Below are positions 36,801 to 45,413 of a stretch of DNA of 64,000 bases, piece after piece. The DNA is from Branchiostoma floridae (Eukaryota; Chordata; Leptocardii; Amphioxiformes; Branchiostomatidae): NCBI RefSeq assembly GCF_000003815.2, contig NC_049992.1, positions 9,794,337 through 9,858,336 on the forward strand. The letters are read 5' to 3'. The first letter of the stretch is position 1, and each line of letters opens with the position of its first letter. The notes under the pieces were generated by a model. That model was given only the letters and a program-made list of their open reading frames with translations. It was not told the DNA's origin and did no database searches. The position numbers and the translations under genes were made by a program.

Positions 36801-39800
36801 GTGTATCATACAGAAACACATGCTTACAAGAGAATCAAAAAACAAAGATGGCACTTGATCACTGTTTTTGATTGTTACCAGTAATAGATTTTGTTACCAA
36901 AAGGTGATTTGGTACTAATATTATAATTCTGACATGATGATAACTTTCAGGTGTACCAAAAGATTGCAGAGAAGCTTACTGAGTGGGGTAAGTGCTTCTT
37001 TCATATTCAGTGTTTTTGAAATTATTGAATTCAGTATATTAGTATATCAACACAATGTTGATATTCATATGACACTTGTTTATGAAAGAGTGATGTTGTT
37101 TATCACATCTCCTTCATACATTATTCTAAAGAACAAATCAACATTGCCTTTCTGTTAGGGCCACAGTATTTTGTGCATGTTGAAAAAATTGAATGCCAGA
37201 TTCCATTGTTGTGCTCTCACACAGTATTGCACAAAAAGCTGTGTTTGTTCCTGTCCATGGTGCTGAATCAGATGTGCCTTCACACAGCAATGCTCTGCCA
37301 TCTTTTGTTTTTATCGAAGAATGATAAAACCAAAAATAAAATTTTGTTTCCATATTGATGACAGCTACCTTAGATTTTAGTGGCTTTTGCGGCAACCTTT
37401 GTCCATGGTGATAAGTGGTAATGCATTTTCATGTCTCTTCCTCGATTCAGAAATGCACAGAACTCAGACTGAACATGAAGACAGCTACACCTTCAAAGTC
37501 TTCATCTTCCAATTTGTCAACTTTTATTCATCCATCTTCTACATCGCATTCTTCAAGGGACGGTCAGTATTGTGTGCTCTGTTGCCTTGTGTACGGAACC
37601 GAGATATATTTTTCCTGTAGTTCTGAAAAGGATTTTGAAATGATAAATTGAGGTTTTGATATAGGCTTCAGGAATATCAGCAATCAAAGTGCTGACAATG
37701 AGGATACCCCATTTGTATTTGGAAATTCTTTGCCATATTGTTGTCCATATTGACCATGTAGAACTGTAAATTAACGCTGGGTGTGTAACAGGTACATTTC
37801 TTTCCTTTGAACAGATTCGTTGGATACCCGGGCCATTATAATAGGTTCTTTGGTCTCCGCAACGAAGCGGTAGGTCTTATTGCTATTATAACACTATTAG
37901 ACACTAGTTTTATGTATCACTCTTTTACTTCTCTTAGTTCTTGAGACTATATATGCAATTAGCCCTCGGGCATGCTTTTGCAAATAAACTAATTATAACT
38001 CACTGACAGGCCTTTATTTTTCTATTCTTAAAATCTTGTTGTCAAGATAAGTCTATTGTTAAAGGCATTGGAGTTCCTATGAATACATATTTTACCCTCA
38101 AGTAAAACATTCAATATTTACCAACTAAAGCACTAGTCTTATGGCAGAAGCTCGCAATGTATAAGGGATAATGACCCTGCCTCTTGATCTTAATGTCAGG
38201 AGTTCAAATCCCAACTGTAGGTACACTCCACAAAAAAAGGGTCACAATCCTTAGGGCATTAACCAGTTGGGATGTTTTCTTGGTACCTTAACAAACTGTG
38301 CATATAACATCTATCTTTCTCCTCATCGTGTTAGCTCTTCATTGAGATAAACTGGTTTGAGATGACTCTGACCTTGTCCCTTTTTGTTGTGGCGCAGTGC
38401 GGACAGGGCGGCTGTCTGGTGGAGCTTGCCCAACAGCTAGCCGTCATCATGATTGGTAAACAGGTCATCAACAATGCACAGGAGATCATAGTACCGTAAG
38501 TGTAGTCCATCCTTTTGCATTTGCCATAATTTTTGCCAAATTGGTGGTGTGGCAGATTTTCATCTTTACCGCACAGAGGCTGTTGATCGCTGAAAACAAA
38601 CTAGTACAGTTAATATAGCCAAAAATTGTACACTCAGCTAGTAAGCCCAAGTCCCAACAAATGGAATCCTATGTACATGTATATTAATCTAATTTGAAGT
38701 TTGTAGATACCAGTTGTATAAGATTTATGTAGTTTGTATGTCCCTGTTTTCACACTAAGTCCAGGAAGATTAGCTACTATGTTAGCTAGTGGATGTAATA
38801 AAGTATCAAAGGAGAAGACTTGAGTTTAAAGGTCTGCTACGCAGTTTTTTGCGCTTCAAACTGAAAACAAAAATCCATTTTCCGGCCATTTCTTTATATA
38901 GTTAGTTGAATCAAGCCTACCACGTTACGGAACACTATTCAAGGTATGTCGGGAGTCGATATTTTCGCCGTGCGAGCGCGTTTGAAAACCTGTGAATCTG
39001 CACACCCGCGCTGGGTTTCAGCCATTTTGTTTCTTCCGAACGAACCGTTGATGATTGATTCTTGTTCGAATTCTCACCGGTGCCTAACTAGGGAGGTCAG
39101 AAAGTTACAGCGCACGTAGGACGAAATGTTTGTAGACTAAACCTCTACGTTGCAAATGTGAAATAATGACACAAAAGTGTCAAAAAGTAGTAGTAAATCT
39201 GAGATTTCTTAGTTCTAGAATATTTCAAATTTGAGCACAAAAAACTGCGTAGCAGACCTTTAACATTCCCTCTTTGTTATTTTAGAACAGTGTTCAGCCC
39301 ATGATTTTATTAAACCTTTCTAAGTCTGTCATTGTGAGATGTGGGGCCTGACCAGATAGAATGTTGAGATATTGACATTTTTTTTACTTGTTCCCCACAG
39401 TAAAATCAAGAACTATTTGCAGCGGCGTGAGGTGGCAAAGGGGATGGAGAAATCCACAGAGCCAGCCAGATGGGAGGAGGACTACCAGCTGATCGAAAAT
39501 GAGGGACTGTTTGAGGAATACCTAGAGATGGGTAAGCAGAAATGGCATGGAATATGTTCACTGTAGACTTGTTTGGAAGTACAATCACATTACAATCCTT
39601 AATTGCTGTATGTGATTTGCAGAGTCTGACTTAGTTCAGGCATGTTTAGTAAGTAAGTATTTGGCTTCGTCTATTCTGCACTTTATCTCCTTGTGGCTTT
39701 AACGGTCAATTTCTAGGCCTTATACATTCAAATGCTTTGGTTAGGAAATCCACTTTGTCATGGCACTATGGTCCTTAAAATGCTAGTCAAGAGCAATTAC

Positions 39801-42800
39801 ATCCAGCATGATGTTAGAAAAATGCCACTATACTAGTGTAGTTGCATGTCTACCCTAAAGTGTCACAGTATACATGATTTCTTCATAAAATAAATTGAAT
39901 TACAGTTTTATAAAGACTGTGTTGTTGGTTTTTGCTGTCAAGTTTTGACCAAAAAAGTAATGACTACAATGATGTACAACTTGTTGGAAAGACTTATGCG
40001 ATGATGATCAGCTTATGCCACTTGTCAAATTGTGTGATGATGATCAGTTGATGCCACTCACAATCACTGTTCATTCCCCCCTCTACCCCCCAGTTATCCA
40101 GTTTGGGTTCATCACCATTTTTGTGGCTGCCTTTCCCCTGGCTCCGCTGTTTGCCCTGCTAAACAACTGGGTGGAGATCCGTTTGGACGCGCACAAGTTT
40201 GTTTGTGAGGTGCGTCGCTCGGTGTCCGAGAGAGCTCAGGACATCGGCGTGTGGTTTAACATTCTAGACGCTCTGGTTCAGCTCGCTGTCATCAGCAACG
40301 TAAGTTTGTCTCTTAATATGATTAGGTTATTTATTTTCGCTGGAAGTTGATTTTGTGTTAAGATTTCAAAAGTTTTCATTGTGCTTTAAGTTGGCAGTCA
40401 ACAGTAACTGTAGCACAAAAACATTTGCATAAAACACATTACCACTGTATACATTTTAAGATTAATATGACTGCAGTAAGATTTATCTCATATTTTTGTC
40501 GTGACTGCGTGCATAATCTGTGATAGATAGACAAAGGGAAATATTTCTGGTACATACAGGTGTACATAATACTATCTGCATCAAAGTATTTATAATCCTT
40601 CATTACTTGTTGTCTACCATCAGAATCATGTCAAATATGATGTAAGAACTTTTACAATATATTTTGTCAGAAATGTGGTCTGTATTCGTTCATCATGTAT
40701 GTTTCCTTTGGAAATCGTTACAAGTACTGTTGCGATTTAATTCAGATCTTCTTTTTTTTTCTTTCCAGGCGTTCATTATTGCAGTAACATCAGAGTTTCT
40801 GCCTCGGCTGCTGTACAAGTATGAGAAGAACTGGAACCTGGATGGATATGTCAACTTCACGCTAGCGTACTCTCCACCTGGGTCCATGTCTCAGGAGTGT
40901 AGGTATGTGGGCTTTTGGACTCATCAAGTTTCTGTGCGACTCTAAGCACTGTAACTTTTTATCCCGTTCCTTTGTGCTGATAGCCATTTACACTAACACT
41001 GTCCCTTTCATTGGTGCTGACAGACATTCACACTTACTCGGTCCCTTTCCTTGGTGCTGATAGACATTCACACTAACACTGTCCCTTTCCTTGGTGCTGA
41101 TAACATTCACACGAACACTGTCCCTTTCCTTGGTGCTAATAGACATTTAAACTCCTCTGAATATCATGTACATGTATGATTTTCTTCAGGTACAAGGAGT
41201 TCCGAGACAGAGACGGCAGCTTTAGCTTGTTCTACTGGAGACTTCTTGCTATACGACTTGGTTTTGTCATCCTATTTGAAGTAAGTGTGAAATATCTTTT
41301 GTAATATGTAAAAAGAGGTCAGCATTTCATTCACAAATGGTGTGTAGATATCTTGTAAAAAGGCTTTATAAACTTAGTTTCATTGATATCAGTTATCAGT
41401 TTAGTTTGTAGAATAAATTGAACCTTTAGCTTGTTGTTCCACTCTTAGACTGAGTGTGAAGTGTTTCGCAATTATTTCACTCCGATCTTATAAGTCAAAA
41501 GGTTATGTGTTTGCTTTCCCTGTACTGTGATGGTTACCCTGTTCCTCCTGGACTGATTTTCTCTGCCCATTTCTGGCAGCATGTGGTTTTCTTCATCTCA
41601 CGGCTGATTGACATAATGGTGCCCGACATCCCAGAGAGTTTAGAGATCAAGATCAAACGGGAGCGCTACTTGGCCAAGCAGGCCTTACAGGACCAGGAGC
41701 ACATCATGGTGAGTTCAGGGAATTGTTTGTAACGTCTTATATTTTGTTAAATAATATGCAGTTGATTTGATGAATATTTTCCCTCTTTGTAGTTTAAAAT
41801 CTTGAAATCAAGTTTCCACACGATATCCCTGCATTCAGGATTTTAGGATACTAAAGTTTAAATGAACAGTCACTTTGTCCATACTTACATTAAATGATCA
41901 GTTCTACATTGTATATGTAGATTCTTTTAGTCCAAGTCATCAGATAGAGCTCTCTATCTTTCACTGACAAGACTGTTATGTGTTTGATCATATACATGTA
42001 AATGCCATTGGGTAGTTTTTTGGTGGGGTGTGTTTTTACCCTATGTTTGTAATCAATTTGACAGTCTCAACCTGCATTGGTTTTGACAGTGCTGAAATTT
42101 AAGCCAAGAAAATGTTGAAACTTAAGCAAACCTTTTAAAAATAGCTGTACCTGTCCCTTGTCCCATACTTTAATTTCTGCATGGTTCACTGCTGGTAAGG
42201 TATAGATTTGTAACACTGCTATATTTTGCCCTGAAATATGGCATAGAAAGATCATTGTTTATCTGTGCCTTAAAAATAGATTTTCCATTGGATTACAAGA
42301 TTTGATAGCCAGCCAGATTTCTTAAATCGTTTTGTTCTGAAAGAGTTGTACACAATACAAAATGTACATCAGTAAGTCTGACTGCTGATGCTGCAAGGGC
42401 AAAATTCTTTTTTAACATTTGGTCTAAATGATTTAGGCCCTCCCAGTATGAAGCTGAATTCATTCTGGCATGCATAAAGAGTTGTTACTTTCTAATATCA
42501 AATAGATGCATACAGTCACACTAATTATGACACATGACAACGTTTTTGTATGAATATCTAGATTTTTGTTTGTGTCTTATTTTTTTTCCATCATACAGTA
42601 ATGGCCAGGAAGTTTTATGGACAAATAATTTCAGAGTAAGCCATTAATTTTTGTATGTTTACAATGTTATCATGCCTATTTTCAGTTTTTTTTACATATT
42701 ATATATTTGATAAGTTCCTTCCCATTTTTTTTTTTCATTTTTTTTAGATAACATATTTTTTTTTTTTTAGATAACTTGTATACCCATGAGTTCCTTAAAA

Positions 42801-45413
42801 CTGACACCTAGTATATAACTTGTTTCTGATACGTCTAAGATTTTAAACTTAAATCAAAGTCATTTTCCTAACTTATTTCTAAATGCCTAAATGATCTTTT
42901 GTTGTAATTCCAAACAATAAACATGTTTGTCTTAAAATCCTTCCTTAAAACATCCTTGCTGGAACAGGAGGCCATGAAGGAGGAGAAACAAGCTATGGTA
43001 GGCCACTGCTGAACCCGAGATACGGACTTCCTTTTAACTTAACGTAGATCCCGAAGTCCTTCCCTTGTTTACGGCCCAGTCTTGCCACTTGCCATCACAA
43101 CTACATGTAGCTGTGTAGCTAACCCACATTTGGTGCAATGCGCCCGCACTTCTATTCTTGCTAAAAGCTATTCCATTTAGAGGTTCAATGGGACACATTG
43201 GAAAGTCCTTCCTTAGTCCCTATATACCCCTACACATCCTCAATTTTCAGAAACCTTCGGGGCATATTTCCTTGTCATGTACCCTTTCATTTTTCTCAAG
43301 TGATCCTTAAAGTAGTATCATATTTTCCAGTATGTCCCTGACCTCTAAGTGGAATAGCTAGCAGGTGTTTCCCCAGGCTAACCTTGAACTCCATCGCAGT
43401 ACTAGTAGCTGACCTGCACGTCAACTAACGCACGTTTATTCCCAACTTATACTGAGTAGGGTGGCTGTATCATATATATATTAATCTGCTTATGATATCA
43501 TAAGGTGTTAATGACATGTGCTACTTGTTGATCCTCACTCATATACATTTTGTATTTCTAACTTGGGAACTACCTCAGATCTTAGACTAGAATTGTGCGG
43601 TCTGATTTTGGTGGCTGACCTATGCTTAAGGCCACTTGTTGTTTATAATCAGCTGTTGATATGGCTTGTCGTAACCACATTTTATTATCAAACATATCAG
43701 TACTTTAATGCACAAGCTATCAATACTCGTTTTAATTCCCCTCACTCCCAAGTTAAGTTTGCTCGTAATTCTTGAATGAAGCTTGTCTGCTATAACTGCT
43801 CATAGTAACCCTGGTGAATATAATTTCAAAATTTGAGATAGCCCCTTAACATGACCTGGAGAGTAATTTTTTCTTCTCTTGAAGAAACTATATTTCTTAC
43901 ATTACACACCTGTAGATCTAGATATTCTAAGCTTGCTTGAGAAGTTGCTCTGTAGATAAAGATGCAGTCAACACCTGGTACTTGCTGTCAAGTACATGTA
44001 CATCACCTGGTTTTGCTTTGACAGAGCAAGAGTTACCATTTATTTGTATTTTTGCAATGTACCCCAAACCTCCATTATATGTGTATACTTAATAATATGT
44101 ATGTCAGCTTAAGTCAAGTTTCAGTAAAGTACAGAACAACAAATTTGAATTGAACCTCTCAAAATCTACAGGTCATGTTTAATACCCTTAATAATCTTAG
44201 CTTTTACCAACTTCATGCTTTACATATTATATTCTCTTAAATGTACGTGATATAACTGCCGAGACTTGCTCTGTCCTTGAGACATACGAAGTCACTAACT
44301 TAAATTCTTTTGATTCAATCTCTGTGTCACGTTCAGTTAACGTGAGAGTCACAGTAGTCTTCAGGTACTGTTCTGTCTATTTCCTAAGAGTAAGACCACA
44401 CAAGTTTGATCTTATGGATAGCATCCGATAAAACCCCAACACATAAGACTATATTGCCAAAAATTGAACTTACTTTGTTACTTGGTGTTTTGAAAATATG
44501 TACTTAGTATCTACAAAGTGTGCATTACGAGTACAGCTTATTCCCCATATTTTGTAATTTTCTAAGGAAATTGTTATTATTGCCCATTTGAAGCAACATT
44601 TCTCTAGGTTTGGGAAAGTTACAATCAGTGTGACACTGTCCAGATGTTATCCATAAAATCAGCATTGCTTGGCCTAACCACCACTACAACTTCTCACCTT
44701 CTCTGCACTAATGTTGTATAACTGTTACAGCTAACAGACTTTCCTCACACCTATACTATAGGACACGGTCAAAAGACTATCGTATACTCACCTTTAGTGT
44801 ACACCTAAAGCTCACCTTAGTGTACTACTGCTGGATGTTAAAGCTGCCGTCACTGCAAGAAGTCAGGGTTGGCCAAGTTTTCTAAAATTCACTTGTCTTA
44901 TCGGGCAAGTACATAAAATATTTACTTGTCAGGACAAACTTTTCACTTGTCCAAAATATAGAAATGACATTTTTTTTTACATCATGTATGTATTTTCACT
45001 TCCAGCAATGGAATTCTTCTATTGGTGACCCTATTTTTCTGTGTTGACCAATGCAGGATACCATGACAGTGAAAAGTATTTTAAGTATTATCAAAATCTC
45101 ACTTATGGAAAACATCTTGCCCGATCAAAAAAGTGGTGCAGGACATTCACTTGCCCGATGTGGACTTGTCTAGCCCTGGAAGATATAATGCATGATGTCA
45201 GACATAGTGCATATCAAGATTCGGACATTTTAAGTGATACGTACTGACAGGATTGATGGTTCCTCTTGGCAGGTGGGAGGCTTGGCAGGGGTTGGCGAAG
45301 AGGACGAGGGAGGTGACGACGATTACGCCGTTACTACCCAAGGCCGGAAGGCTGCCACCACCCGCATGGATGCCGGCAATGTTTACCTCTCTGTACCTAC
45401 TGCAGATGTGTAA
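9848..45413 (+). CDS. ANO7: Anoctamin-7-like (TMEM16G) membrane protein, 26 coding exons
   Basis: Exons: 9848-9970, 17994-18075, 21305-21456, 22410-22538, 24204-24340, 24860-24917, 25553-25607, 27962-28017, 28691-28856, 30085-30175 or 30922-31012, 32352-32457, 33089-33149 or 34176-34236, 35336-35418, 35956-36093, 36521-36679, 36951-36987, 37451-37562, 37815-37869, 38398-38495, 39401-39531, 40094-40299, 40769-40902, 41190-41280, 41580-41708, 42968-42997, 45273-45413. The sum is 2760 nt, 919 residues plus stop, close to human ANO7. A cytosolic N-domain ([18 protein letters not shown], residue 60 on) with a lysine run precedes the ten-helix anoctamin core. ANO7-like stretches include [20 protein letters not shown] and [11 protein letters not shown]. 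The family's Ca2+ ligands are present: N625/E629, E672/E675, E704/D708. Anoctamins are Ca2+-activated chloride channels or lipid scramblases; which applies here is not visible. Exon 5 could instead start at 24171 (11 extra residues). Confidence 0.9.
10714..11275 (+). repeat. Dispersed family D, long copy with two tandem halves
   Basis: Two related units (about 10714-10945 and 11000-11260) each carry gcataactcgagagacttcg-like sequence, tatttggtgggtgggtaggg, cgataatgggcctcctagcg and a ctgcag/caacttccgg tail, then tttgggccccctagcggc. The family recurs reversed at 14102-14800 and in short copies at 7875-8530 and 48655-48760. It lies in anoctamin intron 1. Confidence 0.75.
11276..14101. other. Anoctamin intron 1, middle part
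   Basis: AT-rich with no supported exon. A family D fragment near 12100-12210 (cagggcatttttgtcaagac) matches the end of the 10714 copy. At 13905-13938 tgcaaataagttcctcattt is duplicated in tandem. Confidence 0.5.
14102..14800 (-). repeat. Dispersed family D, reverse-oriented copy with (CA)n tail
   Basis: It contains the reverse complement of 10714-11275 blocks: gacaaaaacgcccctgcagt, gctgcagtaccaaggtcac, cccaacccctacccacatac and gttatgctgaccacaaatat. It ends in a cacacacacacagacagacg microsatellite at 14738-14763. Translations of this copy and the 10.7-kb copy share words such as RGLKL/RGPKLM and VMLT. Confidence 0.7.
14801..17993. other. Anoctamin intron 1, distal part
   Basis: AT-rich, no supported exon. 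It contains an (AT)n microsatellite at about 17055-17078. The segments near 15650 and 15900 are inverted relatives of each other (aaaaattagggttggtaggt / aaaaaagtctagggtcggca), suggesting repeat copies. Confidence 0.45.
18341..18658. mobile_element. Bounded element with word CTACGCTAAAAT
   Basis: The termini are cagggttctagctag and ctggctagaaccctg in inverted orientation. Inside, (c/a)ctacgctaaaat occurs at least three times, near both ends. It lies in anoctamin intron 2. The termini resemble the cagggctcgaaat family elsewhere in the window, but the internal word differs. Confidence 0.6.
18659..20522. other. Anoctamin intron 2, no gene seen
   Basis: AT-rich intronic sequence. I found no exon with both splice sites and anoctamin or other coding similarity. 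Confidence 0.45.
20523..20864. mobile_element. Bounded element with word CCTGCA/TGCAGG
   Basis: It starts cagggctcgaaatacc and ends atttcaagccctg. The core has aaaattggagctgtgcaggt, ctacctgcacctaacctgca and, after a spacer, gtgcaggtaaagtttgtctg. It closely matches 24406-24723 and the unamplified parts of 5274-6010. It lies in anoctamin intron 2. Confidence 0.75.
21030..21222. mobile_element. MITE-like inverted repeat, anoctamin intron 2
   Basis: Left tatagaaaaattctaacact, then tttaaactgtagg and tacccctctaaatttt, is mirrored by aatttagaggggta, ctatagtttaac and agtgttagcatttttctata. The arms are about 80 bp around a 30-bp centre with no coding. It lies 83 bp upstream of anoctamin exon 3. Confidence 0.8.
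21705..21835 (-). mobile_element. tRNA-derived SINE fragment
   Basis: On the minus strand, tggtgcaatcggtaagg (A-box-like) is followed by gggttcaaaact (B-box-like), then atcttgtgcccttgggaa. The last 18-mer recurs at 56152-56169 after another B-box-like sequence, which supports a SINE family. It lies in anoctamin intron 3. Confidence 0.6.
22807..22905. repeat. Intronic tandem repeat, about 36 bp x 2.7
   Basis: catatttgttcaatttgtta followed by catctttaaatttat is repeated with small changes. It lies in anoctamin intron 4. Confidence 0.6.
22906..24203. other. Anoctamin intron 4, no gene seen
   Basis: AT-rich. An open frame near 23206-23442 includes a short ctcgagccaagctagaaagtc segment without a recognisable domain. 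Confidence 0.45.
24406..24723. mobile_element. Bounded element with word CCTGCA/TGCAGG, second copy
   Basis: cagggctcgaaataccacct to tttcaagccctg, nearly the same as 20523-20864 including gcatatgcaggttagtgcag and gtgtctacctgcacctaac. It lies in anoctamin intron 5, 66 bp after the exon 5 donor. Confidence 0.75.
25608..27961. other. Anoctamin intron 7
   Basis: It holds a fragment near 25617-25650 related to the 58518-59007 family, a (TTGA)n microsatellite at 26495-26518, and a CpG-richer block (separate entry). I see no anoctamin exon in it. Confidence 0.45.
26660..27785. mobile_element. CpG-rich intronic block flanked by a diverged direct repeat
   Basis: cgatttgtcagcgaatttta...cccgacttagtccaataa (26660-26710) resembles cgattgacctgacgatattt...gtccgatttatgccataat (27733-27780). 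Between them the sequence is markedly richer in CpG (gtgccgccggcgcggcgtac) than the surrounding intron. No confident gene is seen; a 111-residue minus-strand frame at 27051-27386 has no recognisable domain. It may be an inserted element or a cryptic CpG island. Confidence 0.4.
28412..28690 (+). repeat. Triplicated acceptor region of anoctamin exon 9 (unit about 107 bp)
   Basis: A unit containing gtgactacattgtattttca, tcttaaaaagttcat and tagtgaagatgaccctgaca is repeated in tandem. The anchor tgaagatgaccctgacag occurs at 28435, 28544 and 28651. Copy 3 runs into the functional acceptor cccaag at 28690 and exon 9 (ggg tcc tgg). Copies 1 and 2 carry the same cccaag followed by agg tcc tga, an in-frame stop, so they are decoy exon starts. 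Confidence 0.8.
28870..29162. mobile_element. MITE-like element in anoctamin intron 9
   Basis: ggtcacattaggtcgtgcga at the left is mirrored by tcgcacgacctgtgtgacc at the right. There is no coding capacity. It begins only 13 bp after the exon 9 donor. Confidence 0.7.
29163..30084. other. Anoctamin intron 9, distal part
   Basis: AT-rich sequence between the MITE-like element and exon 10a. No exon or known element recognised. Confidence 0.45.
30085..30175 (+). CDS. ANO7: Anoctamin exon 10a (alternative TM1 exon)
   Basis: 91 nt, acceptor gctgtttag, donor gtaagt. It follows a 1-nt overhang (G) and ends on a 2-nt overhang (GC). It encodes [18 protein letters not shown], then [13 protein letters not shown], the first transmembrane helix and the start of the first extracellular loop. 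It is used instead of exon 10b. Confidence 0.85.
30176..30921. other. Intron separating exons 10a and 10b (746 bp)
   Basis: No further exon copy is visible. The length is far above any steric minimum, so spacing alone would not prevent 10a joining 10b. Confidence 0.5.
30922..31012 (+). CDS. ANO7: Anoctamin exon 10b (alternative TM1 exon)
   Basis: 91 nt with the same phases as 10a, acceptor attgtgaacag, donor gtaagt. It encodes [18 protein letters not shown], then [13 protein letters not shown], 21 of 31 residues identical to 10a. Trp to Asn at the sixth residue and the SISTNT to TMGTNV change are the clearest differences. Joined after 10a it would read through to TAA inside itself. Confidence 0.85.
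31013..32351. other. Anoctamin intron 10, with an inverted repeat
   Basis: Near 31198-31430, ctctgctgtctggagcactc is mirrored by ggcctccagacagcaggg. The internal ctgattggcagaaagctggtttgtggcga recurs at about 62963-62990, so this is a dispersed element. No coding exon is seen. Confidence 0.5.
33089..33149 (+). CDS. ANO7: Anoctamin exon 12a (alternative TM2 exon)
   Basis: 61 nt starting in phase 0, acceptor tctattttag, donor gtaagt. It encodes [20 protein letters not shown] with a trailing G, the end of the first extracellular loop and the start of TM2. It is used instead of exon 12b. Confidence 0.85.
33150..34175. other. Intron separating exons 12a and 12b (1026 bp)
   Basis: It contains a palindromic CCGCG-rich element at 33851-34064 (separate entry). 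No third exon copy is seen. Confidence 0.5.
33851..34064. mobile_element. Palindromic CGCGGT-rich MITE, copy 1
   Basis: It opens taccgtaaaatgcatttaat and closes aagtttctgcatttacagta. Internal arms carry cgcggtggttttaa and its complement ttaaaccaccgcg, so most of the 214 bp is self-complementary. It lies between alternative exons 12a and 12b, ending 111 bp before 12b. A reverse-oriented relative lies at 48417-48627. Confidence 0.85.
34176..34236 (+). CDS. ANO7: Anoctamin exon 12b (alternative TM2 exon)
   Basis: 61 nt with the same phases as 12a, acceptor ctaccatcag, donor gtgagt. It encodes [20 protein letters not shown] with a trailing G, 15 of 21 residues identical to 12a. Spliced after 12a it reads TGA at the sixth codon. 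The DHPG form is nearer to what I recall of vertebrate ANO7 than the DNEG form. Confidence 0.85.
34573..35128. mobile_element. Bounded element with word GGTGCACC
   Basis: cagggctcgaaattcatttt at the left, gtatttcgagccctg at the right. The core repeats ggtgcaccca/gggtgcact and carries gctgtgcacc near aaaattggagctgtg (complement), shared with the TGCAGG copies. The middle encodes an acidic, serine-rich frame on the minus strand ([14 protein letters not shown]), probably incidental. It lies in the intron before anoctamin exon 13. Confidence 0.75.
35523..35622. other. Assembly gap (exactly 100 N)
   Basis: A run of exactly 100 N, usually a placeholder for a gap of unknown size. It lies in the intron between anoctamin exons 13 and 14; the coding phase continues across it, so no exon appears to be lost. 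Confidence 0.99.
38140..38300 (+). mobile_element. Probable SINE fragment in anoctamin intron 18
   Basis: ggagttcaaatcccaac is a good B-box-like sequence, preceded by gataatgaccctgcctcttg and followed by gggtcacaatccttagggca. The A box is poor. Confidence 0.4.
38830..39259. mobile_element. Non-autonomous DNA transposon with TTAA flanks
   Basis: Terminal inverted repeats aggtctgctacgcagttttt / aaaaactgcgtagcagacct bound 430 bp. TTAA flanks both ends (38826-38829 and 39260-39263), the target duplication expected of piggyBac- or Kolobok-type insertion. No transposase frame is present. It lies in anoctamin intron 19 and is nearly intact at its ends, so probably young. Confidence 0.8.
40965..41150. 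repeat. Intronic minisatellite, about 42-46 bp x 4
   Basis: gtccctttccttggtgctga followed by tagacattcacactaacact is repeated four times with minor changes, in anoctamin intron 22 just before exon 23. Confidence 0.75.
41709..44863. other. Anoctamin introns 24 and 25 around the 30-nt exon
   Basis: AT-rich, with poly-T runs at 42720-42770. The only supported coding piece is the 30-nt exon at 42968-42997. Confidence 0.45.
42968..42997 (+). CDS. ANO7: Anoctamin 30-nt microexon 25
   Basis: GAG GCC ATG AAG GAG GAG AAA CAA GCT ATG-type ten codons ([10 protein letters not shown]) between acceptor ggaacag and donor gtaggc. Phase 0 on both sides and a length divisible by three mean it can be skipped without frame loss. 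It extends the charged C-terminal tail. The call rests on phase and the tail's character, not on homology. Confidence 0.6.
44864..45178. mobile_element. Bounded element with word CACTTGTC
   Basis: It begins cagggttggccaag and ends gtctagccctg. The words acttgtc and acttgcccgat recur at both ends (ttcacttgtcttatcgggca, ttcacttgcccgatgtggac). It lies in anoctamin intron 25, 94 bp before the last exon. Confidence 0.6.
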
